A stretch of DNA of 64,000 nucleotides from positions 83,720 through 147,719 of the forward strand of contig CAVQJI010000048.1 in NCBI GenBank assembly GCA_963712715.1, given 5' to 3'. Made by a program: the position numbers and the translations under genes. This document shows, in pieces, positions 26,072 to 33,842 of this stretch; the stretch's first letter is position 1; every line of letters begins with the position of its first letter. Origin of the DNA: JAFEDN01 sp963712715 (GTDB lineage: Bacteria > Pseudomonadota > Gammaproteobacteria > Coxiellales > Coxiellaceae). The notes beneath the pieces were generated by a model. It did not search any database, had not been told where the DNA came from, and worked only from the letters and a program-made list of their open reading frames with translations.

Positions 26072-26368
26072 TTACCAGCTCGCTTTTCGTAAACCGGGAA
26101 CGTCACCCCGCATGGCGGCTTGACGCAAACAGATACGGCATAAACCAAATTTTTTTAACGTACCGTGCGGGCGTCCGCAGGAACGGCAGCGTGCTCGAAT
26201 TCGAATAGGGCTTTCGTTACGGTCTCTTTTTTGCAATTTAATAACCGCTTCTTCAACGGTGTCAGGATTTAAGCGAATCTCTTCTTTTAATGCCAGACGC
26301 GATTTTTTGCAGTTTCGCACGCGGATTATCCGCTTCAAATTACGCATGACCACACTTGTTTTTGCCAT
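26072..26368 (-). CDS. rpsN: 30S ribosomal protein S14, long form with zinc-type cysteines
   Basis: Protein of 98 residues from MAKTSVVMRNLKR. The length is that of the long S14 of gammaproteobacteria (101 in E. coli). The C-terminal part, however, reads ARCRSCGRPHG and FGLCRICLRQAAMRG, keeping two CxxC pairs normally found in the short zinc-binding S14. E. coli S14 lacks these cysteines. It assembles into the 30S head. The start is the second ATG in the frame, two codons after the first. Confidence 0.96.
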   Translation of the reverse strand: MAKTSVVMRNLKRIIRVRNCKKSRLALKEEIRLNPDTVEEAVIKLQKRDRNESPIRIRARCRSCGRPHGTLKKFGLCRICLRQAAMRGDVPGLRKASW

Positions 26369-26392
26369 ATTCAATAACCCTTAATTTATCAA

Positions 26393-26932
26393 TCAGTCTC
26401 TAAAAGGAAAACCAAAAGCTTTCAATAAAGCCAGCCCTTCTTTATTCGTTTTCGCCGAGGTTGCTATGGTAATATCCATGCCACGAATGGTGTCGATTTT
26501 ATCATATTCAATTTCAGGGAAAACGATCTGTTCTTTGATGCCCATGCTATAATTTCCGCGGCCATCAAATGCTTTCACACCAAATCCACGAAAATCGCGA
26601 ATTCGGGGGATAGCAATCATAATCAGGCGCTGCAGAAATTCATACATACGCTCACTGCGCAAAGTCACTTTGCAACCAATCGGCATGCCCTCACGGATTT
26701 TAAATCCAGCGATGGATTTAGTGGCAATGGTGGATACCGGTTTTTGACCCGCAATACGGGTCATGTCATCCAGGGCATGGGTTAATATTTTTTTATCCGC
26801 CAAAGCTTCACCGACTCCCATATTCAAAACGATTTTGGTGATGCGCGGAACTTCCATCACACTGGAGTAGTTAAATTCTTTTTGTAATTCCGGGACAATT
26901 TTGTCCACATATAATGTTCGTAAAGTACTCAT
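26393..26932 (-). CDS. rplE: 50S ribosomal protein L5
   Basis: Protein of 179 residues with MEVPRITKIVLNMGVGEA, GCKVTLRSERMYEFLQRL and DITIATSAKTNKEGLALLKAFGFPF. Binds 5S rRNA and contacts the P-site tRNA. Follows rplX by 11 bases once the rplX frame is restored. Confidence 0.98.
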   Translation of the reverse strand: MSTLRTLYVDKIVPELQKEFNYSSVMEVPRITKIVLNMGVGEALADKKILTHALDDMTRIAGQKPVSTIATKSIAGFKIREGMPIGCKVTLRSERMYEFLQRLIMIAIPRIRDFRGFGVKAFDGRGNYSMGIKEQIVFPEIEYDKIDTIRGMDITIATSAKTNKEGLALLKAFGFPFRD

Positions 26933-26943
26933 TTTCGACTCTC

Positions 26944-27283
26944 TTACTTATCGGTCACATCAATGACTTCGTCGTTGGATTTAAAATAACGCACTTTGCG
27001 TTTGCGTTACCGCTTTGCCAACCCATTTAAAACCCACACGGTCTGGCTGATTGGTGGTCAGATTGAGTAAAGCCACATTAGAAATGTGGATACTGGATTC
27101 TTTCTGCACAATACCACCCTCAATTTTACGTTGAGGATTGGGCTTCGTGTGTTTTTTTACCAGATTCACGCCTTCAATCAGTACGCGATCATTGGCTAAT
27201 ATTTTTAATACTTTTCCGACCCGACCCCGGTCTTTGCCGGCGATCACCACCACGGTATCTTCTGATCTCACCTTTTGCATCAC
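26944..27283 (-). CDS. rplX: 50S ribosomal protein L24, frame interrupted near the 3' end
   Basis: The first 92 residues (MMQKVRSEDTVVVIAGKDRGRVGKV to FKWVGKAV) are normal L24. The frame then runs into a false ending at 26981. Skipping one base near 27007 gives RKRKVRYFKSNDEVIDVTDK and a stop at 26944, the expected L24 tail, which has a close counterpart in E. coli (KKVRFFKSN). L24 starts 50S assembly. It overlaps rplN by 4 bases. Most likely a one-base sequence error. Confidence 0.9.
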
Positions 27284-27651
27284 AACACCTCAAGAGCTAA
27301 AGACACAATCTTCATAAATTGAGCACTGGCGCGCAATTCACGAGTAACAGGCCCGAAAATACGGGTGCCAATCGGCTGTAATTGCGCATTGAGCAATACA
27401 ACGGCGTTGCTGTCAAAACGGATCACCGAGCCGTCGGCGCGGCGAACCGGTTTACGCGTCCGCACCACCAGAGCATTCATCACTTCGCCTTTTTTAACTT
27501 TACCGCGAGGGATGGCGTCTTTAATGCTGACTTTAATCACATCGCCAATGCTGGCGTAACGGCGCTTAGAGCCGCCCAGCACTTTAATGCACATAACTTC
27601 GCGAGCGCCGCTGTTATCAGCGACCTGCAATACCGATTCTGTTTGTATCAT
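27280..27651 (-). CDS. rplN: 50S ribosomal protein L14
   Basis: Protein of 123 residues, intact: MIQTESVLQVADNSGAREVMCIKVLGG at the start, IGTRIFGPVTRELR and KIVSLALEVL at the end. Forms intersubunit bridge B5/B8. It overlaps rplX by 4 bases and the restored rpsQ stop by 3. Confidence 0.98.
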   Translation of the reverse strand: MIQTESVLQVADNSGAREVMCIKVLGGSKRRYASIGDVIKVSIKDAIPRGKVKKGEVMNALVVRTRKPVRRADGSVIRFDSNAVVLLNAQLQPIGTRIFGPVTRELRASAQFMKIVSLALEVL

Positions 27652-27931
27652 CGCCCGTTCCCCTCAGCTGTCTCTGCTTTTTCTTTAATACTTTCCAGAA
27701 TCCAAGTTTTGGTTCTTGGAAATAGGTCGACATTCTTTCACAACGACAACATCGCCTTGTCGCGCGGTATTATCGGGATTATGTGCATGAATTTTTGTAG
27801 AACGGCGCACAATTTTTTGATATTTGGGGTGGCGAACGCGTCGTTCAACCAGAACCACAATGGTCTGTTCCATTTTGTCACTGACCACTACTCCAGTCAG
27901 CGTTCGCGGCAGGGTTATCTTTATCGCTCAT
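27648..27931 (-). CDS. rpsQ: 30S ribosomal protein S17, frame interrupted twice
   Basis: The central frame (VVSDKMEQTIVVLVERRVRHPKYQ to VVVKECRPISK) is clearly S17. At the 5' end, MSDK from the ATG at 27931 joins ITLPRTLTGVVVSDKM if one base near 27919 is skipped. At the 3' end, skipping one base near 27714 gives TKTWILESIKEKAETAEGNGR and a stop at 27648. The rebuilt protein is 93 residues, and its ends overlap rpmC and rplN at ATGA sites. Both indels look like sequence errors. Confidence 0.88.
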
Positions 27932-28121
27932 GCTTGCCGCTCCTTTTCGTTAATAATGGTCAAAATACGCGCTATATTACGGCGTAATTTTTTGATCGCT
28001 CCGGTTTAGGGGCTTCTCCCATACCGCTTTCCATCCGCAGTTTAAACTGCTGTTTGGCCTCTTCGTGAAGAAGCTTGCGTAAATCAACGGTATTTTTTTC
28101 TCTTAATTCAATAGCTTTCAT
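27928..28121 (-). CDS. rpmC: 50S ribosomal protein L29, frame interrupted once
   Basis: MKAIELREKNTVDLRKLLHEEAKQQFKLRM is normal L29. After APKPER a base appears missing near 27997; restoring it gives IKKLRRNIARILTIINEKERQA and a stop at 27928 that overlaps the rpsQ start (ATGA). The rebuilt protein is 64 residues, the usual length. L29 lies at the tunnel exit, where SRP and trigger factor dock. It is 2 bases after rplP. Confidence 0.88.
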
Positions 28122-28123
28122 AT

Positions 28124-28537
28124 TTATCCCCGTTCCCGCTTAACAAATACTGCCTTAAGTGGCAATTTCGCGGCTGCTAAAGTAAATGCCTCTCGCGCCA
28201 ATTCTTCCGTAATCCCTTCGATCTCAAACATGACACGGCCTGGTCTTACCTCGGCGACCCAATATTCAACATTGCCTTTACCTTTACCTTGCCGGACTTC
28301 CAAAGGTTTTTTGGTAATCGGTTTATCCGGGAAAATTTGTATATAAAGTTTACCGCCGCGTTTGACATGACGGGTGATCGCCCGGCGGGCAGCTTCAATC
28401 TGGCGGGCCGTTACCCGGCCACGATCCAAAGCCTTTAATCCAAATTCACCAAAATGAACCGTATTGCCGCTCGTGGCTACGCCCCGGTTACGGCCTTTAA
28501 ATTGCTTACGATATTTTGTACGAGCCGGTTGACGCAT
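28124..28537 (-). CDS. rplP: 50S ribosomal protein L16
   Basis: Protein of 137 residues, MRQPARTKYRKQFKGRNRG, with the ARRAITRHVKRGGKLYIQIFPDKP core. Needed for A-site tRNA placement. Intact, lying between the interrupted rpsC and rpmC genes. Confidence 0.98.
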   Translation of the reverse strand: MRQPARTKYRKQFKGRNRGVATSGNTVHFGEFGLKALDRGRVTARQIEAARRAITRHVKRGGKLYIQIFPDKPITKKPLEVRQGKGKGNVEYWVAEVRPGRVMFEIEGITEELAREAFTLAAAKLPLKAVFVKRERG

Positions 28538-28547
28538 GTTTTAACCC

Positions 28548-29232
28548 TCAGTTGGTCTCGGTAGCTTCTTCTTGACCTGCTTTTTTCGACGGTTCTTTGG
28601 GTTGCAGATGGACTTCACCTTTAAAAATCCAAACTTTAACACCGATAATACCATAAGTGGTCTGCGCTATGGCAGTACCATAATCAATATCCGCACGGAA
28701 GGTATGTAAGGGCACTCGGCCTTCGCGGTATTTTTCAGTACGCGCAATTTCGGAACCCGCCAAACGGCCAGCCAAGCACACTTTGACGCCTTGCGCGCCA
28801 TGGCGCATGGCAGTTTGAACCGCGCGCTTCATGGCTCTTCTAAACATCACCCGGCGTTCTAATTGTCCGGCGATGCTTTCAGCGACTAATTTAGCTTCTA
28901 AATCAGGTTTTCGCACTTCTTCAATCGATAATGTGAACCGGCACCTTCATAATATTGGCGACCTCTTTCCGAAGCGTCTCCACATCACTGCCTTTTTTAC
29001 CAATAATAACGCCCGGTCGCGCTGAGTAGATGGCGACTCGCGCATTGCGAGCGGGACGTTCAATGAGAATGTGACTAATCGCCGCACCCTTCAATTTTTT
29101 CACCAAAAAATCTCTGACTTTCAAATCATTATTTAAGTAATCAGCATAATCTCTTTTATTGGCAAACCACTTGGAAGTCCAGTCTTTGGTTATGCCCAGT
29201 CTGATACCGTTTGGATTGACTTTTTGACCCAT
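28548..29232 (-). CDS. rpsC: 30S ribosomal protein S3, split by a one-base insertion
   Basis: Two frames make one S3. The 5' part (29232-28921, MGQKVNPNGIRLGITKDW through the KH motif VIIGKKGSDVETLRKEV) stops early after VPVHIID. Skipping one base near 28929 gives VPVHI-SIEEVRKPDLEAKLVAESI and continues through REGRVPLHTFRADIDYG to a stop at 28548. The rebuilt protein is 227 residues (E. coli 233). S3 helps form the mRNA entry site. Probably a sequence error. Confidence 0.9.
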
Positions 29233-29235
29233 GTT

Positions 29236-29581
29236 TTATTTCTCCCCTTCCGCATTCGCTACAATAACTTTAATGTGGCAGGTTGGTTTAATGATCCGGT
29301 TGCCCCGGCCGCGAGCGCGAGTGCGCATACGTTTCAAACGCGGTCCATGATCAACACAAATAGTTTTAACGCGTAATTCATCAATGTCTGCGCCTAAATT
29401 ATGCTCGGCATTAGCGATAGCAGAACCCAGGGCTTTTTTAACCGTAAGAGCCGCTTTTTTATTGCTAAATTTTAAAACTTGCATGGCCTGGCCTACCGGC
29501 AATCCGCGAACCAGATCAGCGACTAAACGCGTTTTTTGCACCGAAAGTCCGGCGTACTTTTAATAGTGACATCGCTTCCAT
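29236..29581 (-). CDS. rplV: 50S ribosomal protein L22, frame interrupted near the 5' end
   Basis: The main frame from QKTRLVADLVRGLPVG to the end is L22. It has no ATG of its own in the right place. The ATG at 29581, which overlaps the rpsS stop, reads MEAMSLLKVRR and joins LSVQKTRLVADL if one base near 29548 is skipped. The rebuilt protein has 114 residues (E. coli 110). L22 lines the exit tunnel; its loop sequence KRMRTRARGRG is intact. Probably a sequence error. Confidence 0.88.
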
Positions 29582-29871
29582 TATTCAGCCCCCGGTTTTT
29601 TGGCTTTCTTGTCCGTCGCGGTATGTCCGCGGAACAGTCGAGTTAAAGCAAATTCGCCTAATTTATGACCCACCATATTTTCAGAGACATAAATGGGCAC
29701 ATGATCCTTGCCGTTGTGTATCGCAATGGTTAAACCCACCATGTCCGGTAAAATCATTGACCGTCGGGACCAGGTTTTGATTGGGCGCTTACTGCTGGTA
29801 GCCACCGCTTCTCCCACTTTTTTCAACAAGTGGTGGTCTACATAAGGGCCTTTTTTAATCGATCTTGCCAC
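29581..29871 (-). CDS. rpsS: 30S ribosomal protein S19
   Basis: Protein of 96 residues, MARSIKKGPYVDHHLLKKV, then WSRRSMILPDMVGLTIAIHNG and HKLGEFALTRLFRGH. Head protein of the 30S subunit. Its stop overlaps the rplV start by one base. Confidence 0.98.
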   Translation of the reverse strand: MARSIKKGPYVDHHLLKKVGEAVATSSKRPIKTWSRRSMILPDMVGLTIAIHNGKDHVPIYVSENMVGHKLGEFALTRLFRGHTATDKKAKKPGAE

Positions 29872-29889
29872 TCTCTAATACCTCTTTAA

Positions 29890-30714
29890 TTATTTAACGC
29901 GCCGATCACGCACAATCATTTGGCGTGTACGTTTGTTACGCCGGGTTTTGTAACCTTTAGTCGGCAACCCATTAGGCGACACCGGATGACGGCCACGAGT
30001 TTTGCCTTCACCACCCCCGTGACAATGGTCCACAGGGTTCATGGCGGTACCACGGACAGTTGGGCGAATACCGCGCCAGCGGTTAGCACCCGCTTTGCCT
30101 AAAGAACGCAGATTATGCTCTGAATTGGCGACTTCACCAATGCAGGCGCGGCACGAGGCCAAAATCTTGCGCATTTCCCCTGAACGCATACGCACCAATG
30201 CATAAGCGCCTTCGAGACCCGCCAATTGAGCGGAAGTTCCTGCGCTGCGCATTAATTGCGCGCCTTTACCGGGCTTCAGTTCCACACAATGAATCGGTGA
30301 ACCGAAAGGAATATTGTGCAGGGGTAAACAGTTGCCGGGTTTAATCGGTGACTGCGGGCCCGACTGTACCTCTGAACCTGCGTGTAAATCTTTAGGCGCG
30401 ATAATATACCGTCTTTCGCCATCGGCGTACAGCACTAATGCTAAATGCGCGCTGCGGTTCGGATCGTATTCCAGACGTTCTACCTGGCCGACGATGCCAT
30501 CTTTATTGCGGACAAAATCCACTTGCCGGTAATGTTGCTTGTGACCGCCGCCACGTCGGCGCACGGTGATCCTGCCCTGGTTATTACGGCAACTGATACG
30601 CTTTTTGCTCGTTAACAGCGGGGCGTATGGGGTACCTTTGTGTAATTCAGGATTAACCACTTTGATAACAAAACGGCGTCCCGCGGAGGTTGGTTTTGCT
30701 TTTACTAATGCCAT
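29890..30714 (-). CDS. rplB: 50S ribosomal protein L2
   Basis: Protein of 274 residues with GRITVRRRGGGHKQHYR near the start and the peptidyl-transferase-proximal GTAMNPVDHCHGGGEG near the end, where the catalytically implicated histidine sits. Normal length and order between rplW and rpsS. Confidence 0.98.
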   Translation of the reverse strand: MALVKAKPTSAGRRFVIKVVNPELHKGTPYAPLLTSKKRISCRNNQGRITVRRRGGGHKQHYRQVDFVRNKDGIVGQVERLEYDPNRSAHLALVLYADGERRYIIAPKDLHAGSEVQSGPQSPIKPGNCLPLHNIPFGSPIHCVELKPGKGAQLMRSAGTSAQLAGLEGAYALVRMRSGEMRKILASCRACIGEVANSEHNLRSLGKAGANRWRGIRPTVRGTAMNPVDHCHGGGEGKTRGRHPVSPNGLPTKGYKTRRNKRTRQMIVRDRRVK

Positions 30715-30737
30715 AAATCTACTACCTAAATAATTTC

Positions 30738-31022
30738 CTAATTTGACTTGTTCAGATCAATCTCTTGATTCTGCTCTAATATCACGTATGCTTTTTTCCA
30801 GTCTTTAGTTTTACCAGAACGTTTGACTTTACCTTTCACCCGGCAAATTTTCACTGAACGTACCTTGACGTTGAGGAGTGTTTCCACCGCTTGCCGAACC
30901 TCAAACTTGTTAGCGTCAGGCAGGATTTTAAAAGCGTAATTCTTATAATTTCCGCTCGCCTGGGAAGTTTTTTCGGTAACGTGCGGTTTTTGCAGTACAT
31001 TTAATAATCGAGTCGCGCTCAC
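30738..31022 (-). CDS. rplW: 50S ribosomal protein L23
   Basis: Protein of 94 residues starting at a GTG that overlaps the rplD stop by 4 bases. It has LNVLQKPHVTEKT and VNVKVRSVKI-like segments typical of L23. It forms the docking site for trigger factor and SRP at the tunnel exit. Confidence 0.96.
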   Translation of the reverse strand: MSATRLLNVLQKPHVTEKTSQASGNYKNYAFKILPDANKFEVRQAVETLLNVKVRSVKICRVKGKVKRSGKTKDWKKAYVILEQNQEIDLNKSN

Positions 31023-31645
31023 AGTAAGGTCTCCTCAATTTTCTTTAACACATCGACAGTGACTATGACGTGCTCGTAAGCCACTAAACTCACAGGATCC
31101 ATATAACCCAGTTCGCTGACGAGTACGTGCGGAATATTTCCCGCAGCCAACCATAAGTTTTGGTCTTCGCTTTCACGATCCGTGATGATTAAAGCTTTTT
31201 TAACTTTTAATACCTGTAATTGTTGTACTAAATCTTTTGTTTTAGGCGTCTTGAGGGCAAATTGATCCAGAACTTTCAGCCGGTCCTGACGCACTAACTC
31301 GGAAAAAATGCCCCGCAAGGCCTGACGATACATTTTACGGTTTACTTTTTGCTGGAAGCTTCGCGGAGTCGCCGCAAACGCCTTACCACCACCGCGCCAT
31401 AATGGGCTGCGGATCGAACCGGCGCGCGCGCGTCCAGTGCCTTTTTGTTTCCAGGGCTTTATACCACCGCCACGGACTTCACTGCGTGTTTTTTGGGCTT
31501 TAGTACCGGCTCTGCCTGCGGCCATATAAGCCGTGACTACCTGGTGAACCAAACCTTCATTAAATGCGCAGGCGAATAATTCTTCAGAAACCTGTACGGT
31601 TGTCTCGGATCGGTCGCCCGCCTGGGTAAATACTGGCAGTTTCAT
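31019..31645 (-). CDS. rplD: 50S ribosomal protein L4
   Basis: Protein of 208 residues with the GTKAQKTRSEVRGGGIKPWKQKGTGRARAGSIRSPLWRGGG loop region that reaches the exit tunnel. In E. coli L4 represses the S10 operon by acting on its leader. Here the S10 genes follow tuf directly and no such leader is present, so that control may be missing. Confidence 0.97.
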   Translation of the reverse strand: MKLPVFTQAGDRSETTVQVSEELFACAFNEGLVHQVVTAYMAAGRAGTKAQKTRSEVRGGGIKPWKQKGTGRARAGSIRSPLWRGGGKAFAATPRSFQQKVNRKMYRQALRGIFSELVRQDRLKVLDQFALKTPKTKDLVQQLQVLKVKKALIITDRESEDQNLWLAAGNIPHVLVSELGYMDPVSLVAYEHVIVTVDVLKKIEETLL

Positions 31646-32292
31646 TATTTCTCTCCCCGTTCTTTGACAGATGGCAACACCGTGACCATACCGCCAGGCG
31701 CTCCCGGAATGGAACCCCTGACCAGGAGTAAATGACGCTCCGTATCCACTAAAACAACTTCCTGATTTTGCAATGTTCTCTTCACATGACCCAAATGACC
31801 CGGCATTTTTTTGCCTTTAAACACATTACCCGGCGTTTGTCTTTGGCCCGTAGAACCTATGGCGCGAGTGGATAAGGAGTTTCCATGCGTGGCATCCTGT
31901 TTGGCAAAATGATGCCGCTTAATGCCACCGGCAAAACCCTTACCTTTGGAAATACCGCTGACGTCAACCGACTGACCTAATTTAAAAAGGTCAACCCTGA
32001 TTTCATCACCAACGTTTTTACCGTCGAGATCTTTTGCATCCACTCTGAATTCGCAAACCACATTACCCGCTTCCACGCCCGCTTTGCGGAAATGTCCGGT
32101 CATGGGTTTATTTAACCGCGACGCCGCTTTATGACCAGCGGTGATTTGTAAAGCACAATAGCCATCGCTCTCCAAATTTTTGATTTGGGTGACGCGGTTA
32201 GGTGTGATCTCAATCACCGTGACTGGAATCGATTCACCTGAATCCGTGAAGATTCGCGTCATTCCGCATTTCTTACCAACTAGCCCGAGCAT
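31645..32292 (-). CDS. rplC: 50S ribosomal protein L3
   Basis: Protein of 215 residues from the ATG giving MLGLVGKKCGMTRIF, preceded by TTGGAG; an in-frame GTG five codons upstream is not needed. It has KGKGFAGGIKRHHF and GSTGQRQTPGNVFKGKKMPGHLG, which hold the glutamine methylated by PrmB in E. coli. Its stop overlaps the rplD start. Confidence 0.97.
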   Translation of the reverse strand: MLGLVGKKCGMTRIFTDSGESIPVTVIEITPNRVTQIKNLESDGYCALQITAGHKAASRLNKPMTGHFRKAGVEAGNVVCEFRVDAKDLDGKNVGDEIRVDLFKLGQSVDVSGISKGKGFAGGIKRHHFAKQDATHGNSLSTRAIGSTGQRQTPGNVFKGKKMPGHLGHVKRTLQNQEVVLVDTERHLLLVRGSIPGAPGGMVTVLPSVKERGEK

Positions 32293-32307
32293 TTTATTCT
32301 CCAACAC

Positions 32308-32622
32308 TTATTCAACACTGATTTGTACATCCACACCAGCAGCTAAATCCAGTTTCATTAACGCATCCACAGTTTTATCAGTGGGTTGCACAATGACAAC
32401 CAGGCGTTTGTGAGTGCGTATTTCATATTGATCTCGCGCATCTTTATCAGCATGCGGCGAAATCAATACGGTATAACGCTCTATTTTGGTCGGTAAAGGG
32501 ATCGGGCCATTGATGCGTGCGCCAGTTCGTTTTGCGGTATCCACAATTTCCGCTGTCGCACGATCTAACAACCGATGATCAAACGCCTTAAGCCGAATTA
32601 TTATTCTTTCATTAGCAGCCAT
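32308..32622 (-). CDS. rpsJ: 30S ribosomal protein S10 (NusE)
   Basis: Protein of 104 residues from MAANERIIIRLKAFDHRLL. The frame opens five codons earlier inside tuf, but this start gives the family length. The LPTKIERYTVLISPHADKDARDQYEIRTHKR region is conserved. It also acts with NusB and NusG in antitermination. It starts 7 bases after tuf. Confidence 0.97.
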   Translation of the reverse strand: MAANERIIIRLKAFDHRLLDRATAEIVDTAKRTGARINGPIPLPTKIERYTVLISPHADKDARDQYEIRTHKRLVVIVQPTDKTVDALMKLDLAAGVDVQISVE

Positions 32623-32629
32623 TGATAGT

Positions 32630-33820
32630 TTACTCAATTATCTTTGCAACAACACCCGCACCGACAGTACGTCCACCTTCACGAATCGCAAATCGTACAC
32701 CTTCTTCCATCGCGATGGGGGCAATCAACTCAACCACCATCTTGATATTATCACCAGGCATAACCATTTCCACGCCCTCAGGCAGTTCAACGGATCCGGT
32801 TACGTCAGTCGTTCGGAAATAAAATTGTGGACGGTAGCCTTTGAAAAATGGCGTATGACGGCCACCTTCTTCTTTGGACAACACATACACTTCCGCCTCG
32901 AATTTGGTGTGTGGCTTGATGGAGCCTTTTTTGGCCAGGACCTGACCGCGCTCAACATCTTCTCTTTTTAAGCCACGCAATAAAATTCCTACGTTATCTC
33001 CGGCCTGACCCTGATCCAGCAGTTTACGGAACATTTCTACACCGGTACAGGTGCTCACCTGGGTTGCTTTGATACCCACAATTTCAACTTCTTCTCCGAC
33101 CTTGATAATCCCGCGCTCGATACGGCCAGTGACTACGGTGCCACGTCCCGAGATTGAGAACACGTCTTCGATAGGCATCAGGAACGGTTTATCGATTTCG
33201 CGTTTTGGATCTGGAATGTAAGTATCCAGAGTTTCCAGTAATTTAGAAATCGCTTTTTCACCCAGATCGCCTTTATCGCCTTCCAGCGCCTTAAGGGCTG
33301 AACCAACGACGATAGGAGTATCATCACCAGGGAAATTGTAGCTATTCAACAGTTCACGTACTTCCATTTCCACCAGGTCTAACAGTTCTTTATCATCAAC
33401 CATGTCGGCTTTGTTCAGGAACACAATAATATAGGGAATGCCGACCTGACGAGCCAAAATAATATGTTCGCGGGTTTGCGGCATCGGTCCATCGGCGGCT
33501 GAAACCACCAAAATTGCTCCGTCCATTTGGGCAGCGCCAGTAATCATGTTCTTCACGTAATCGGCGTGGCCAGGGCAGTCGACGTGCGCATAATGGCGTT
33601 TGTCAGTTTCGTATTCAACATGAGAAGTATTAATGGTAATACCGCGAGCCTTTTCTTCAGGGGCATTATCAATTGAATCATAGCCTCTGAACTGGGCATG
33701 ACCAAGTGCGGCCGCAACTTTGGTAATAGCGGCTGTGAGCGTGGTTTTGCCATGGTCAACGTGACCAATCGTGCCAACGTTCACGTGGGTTTTATTTCTT
33801 ACAAAAGCCTCAGTTGCCAT
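32630..33820 (-). CDS. tuf: Elongation factor Tu
   Basis: Protein of 396 residues with the G1 motif GHVDHGKTTL, effector region GITINTSHVEY, DCPGHADYV (G3) and NKADMVD (G4). It carries aminoacyl-tRNA to the ribosome as a GTP complex. This is the fusA-linked copy. The second copy often found between tRNA-Thr and tRNA-Trp is absent in this window. It has its own short spacer to fusA (22 bases). Confidence 0.98.
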   Translation of the reverse strand: MATEAFVRNKTHVNVGTIGHVDHGKTTLTAAITKVAAALGHAQFRGYDSIDNAPEEKARGITINTSHVEYETDKRHYAHVDCPGHADYVKNMITGAAQMDGAILVVSAADGPMPQTREHIILARQVGIPYIIVFLNKADMVDDKELLDLVEMEVRELLNSYNFPGDDTPIVVGSALKALEGDKGDLGEKAISKLLETLDTYIPDPKREIDKPFLMPIEDVFSISGRGTVVTGRIERGIIKVGEEVEIVGIKATQVSTCTGVEMFRKLLDQGQAGDNVGILLRGLKREDVERGQVLAKKGSIKPHTKFEAEVYVLSKEEGGRHTPFFKGYRPQFYFRTTDVTGSVELPEGVEMVMPGDNIKMVVELIAPIAMEEGVRFAIREGGRTVGAGVVAKIIE

Positions 33821-33842
33821 AAAAACACCTCTTAATGTGAAA

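Noticed and set aside
27280..28537. True degeneration of the ribosomal protein cluster
   Set aside because: Intact neighbours, perfect restoration by single-base changes and essential functions make sequence error far more likely.
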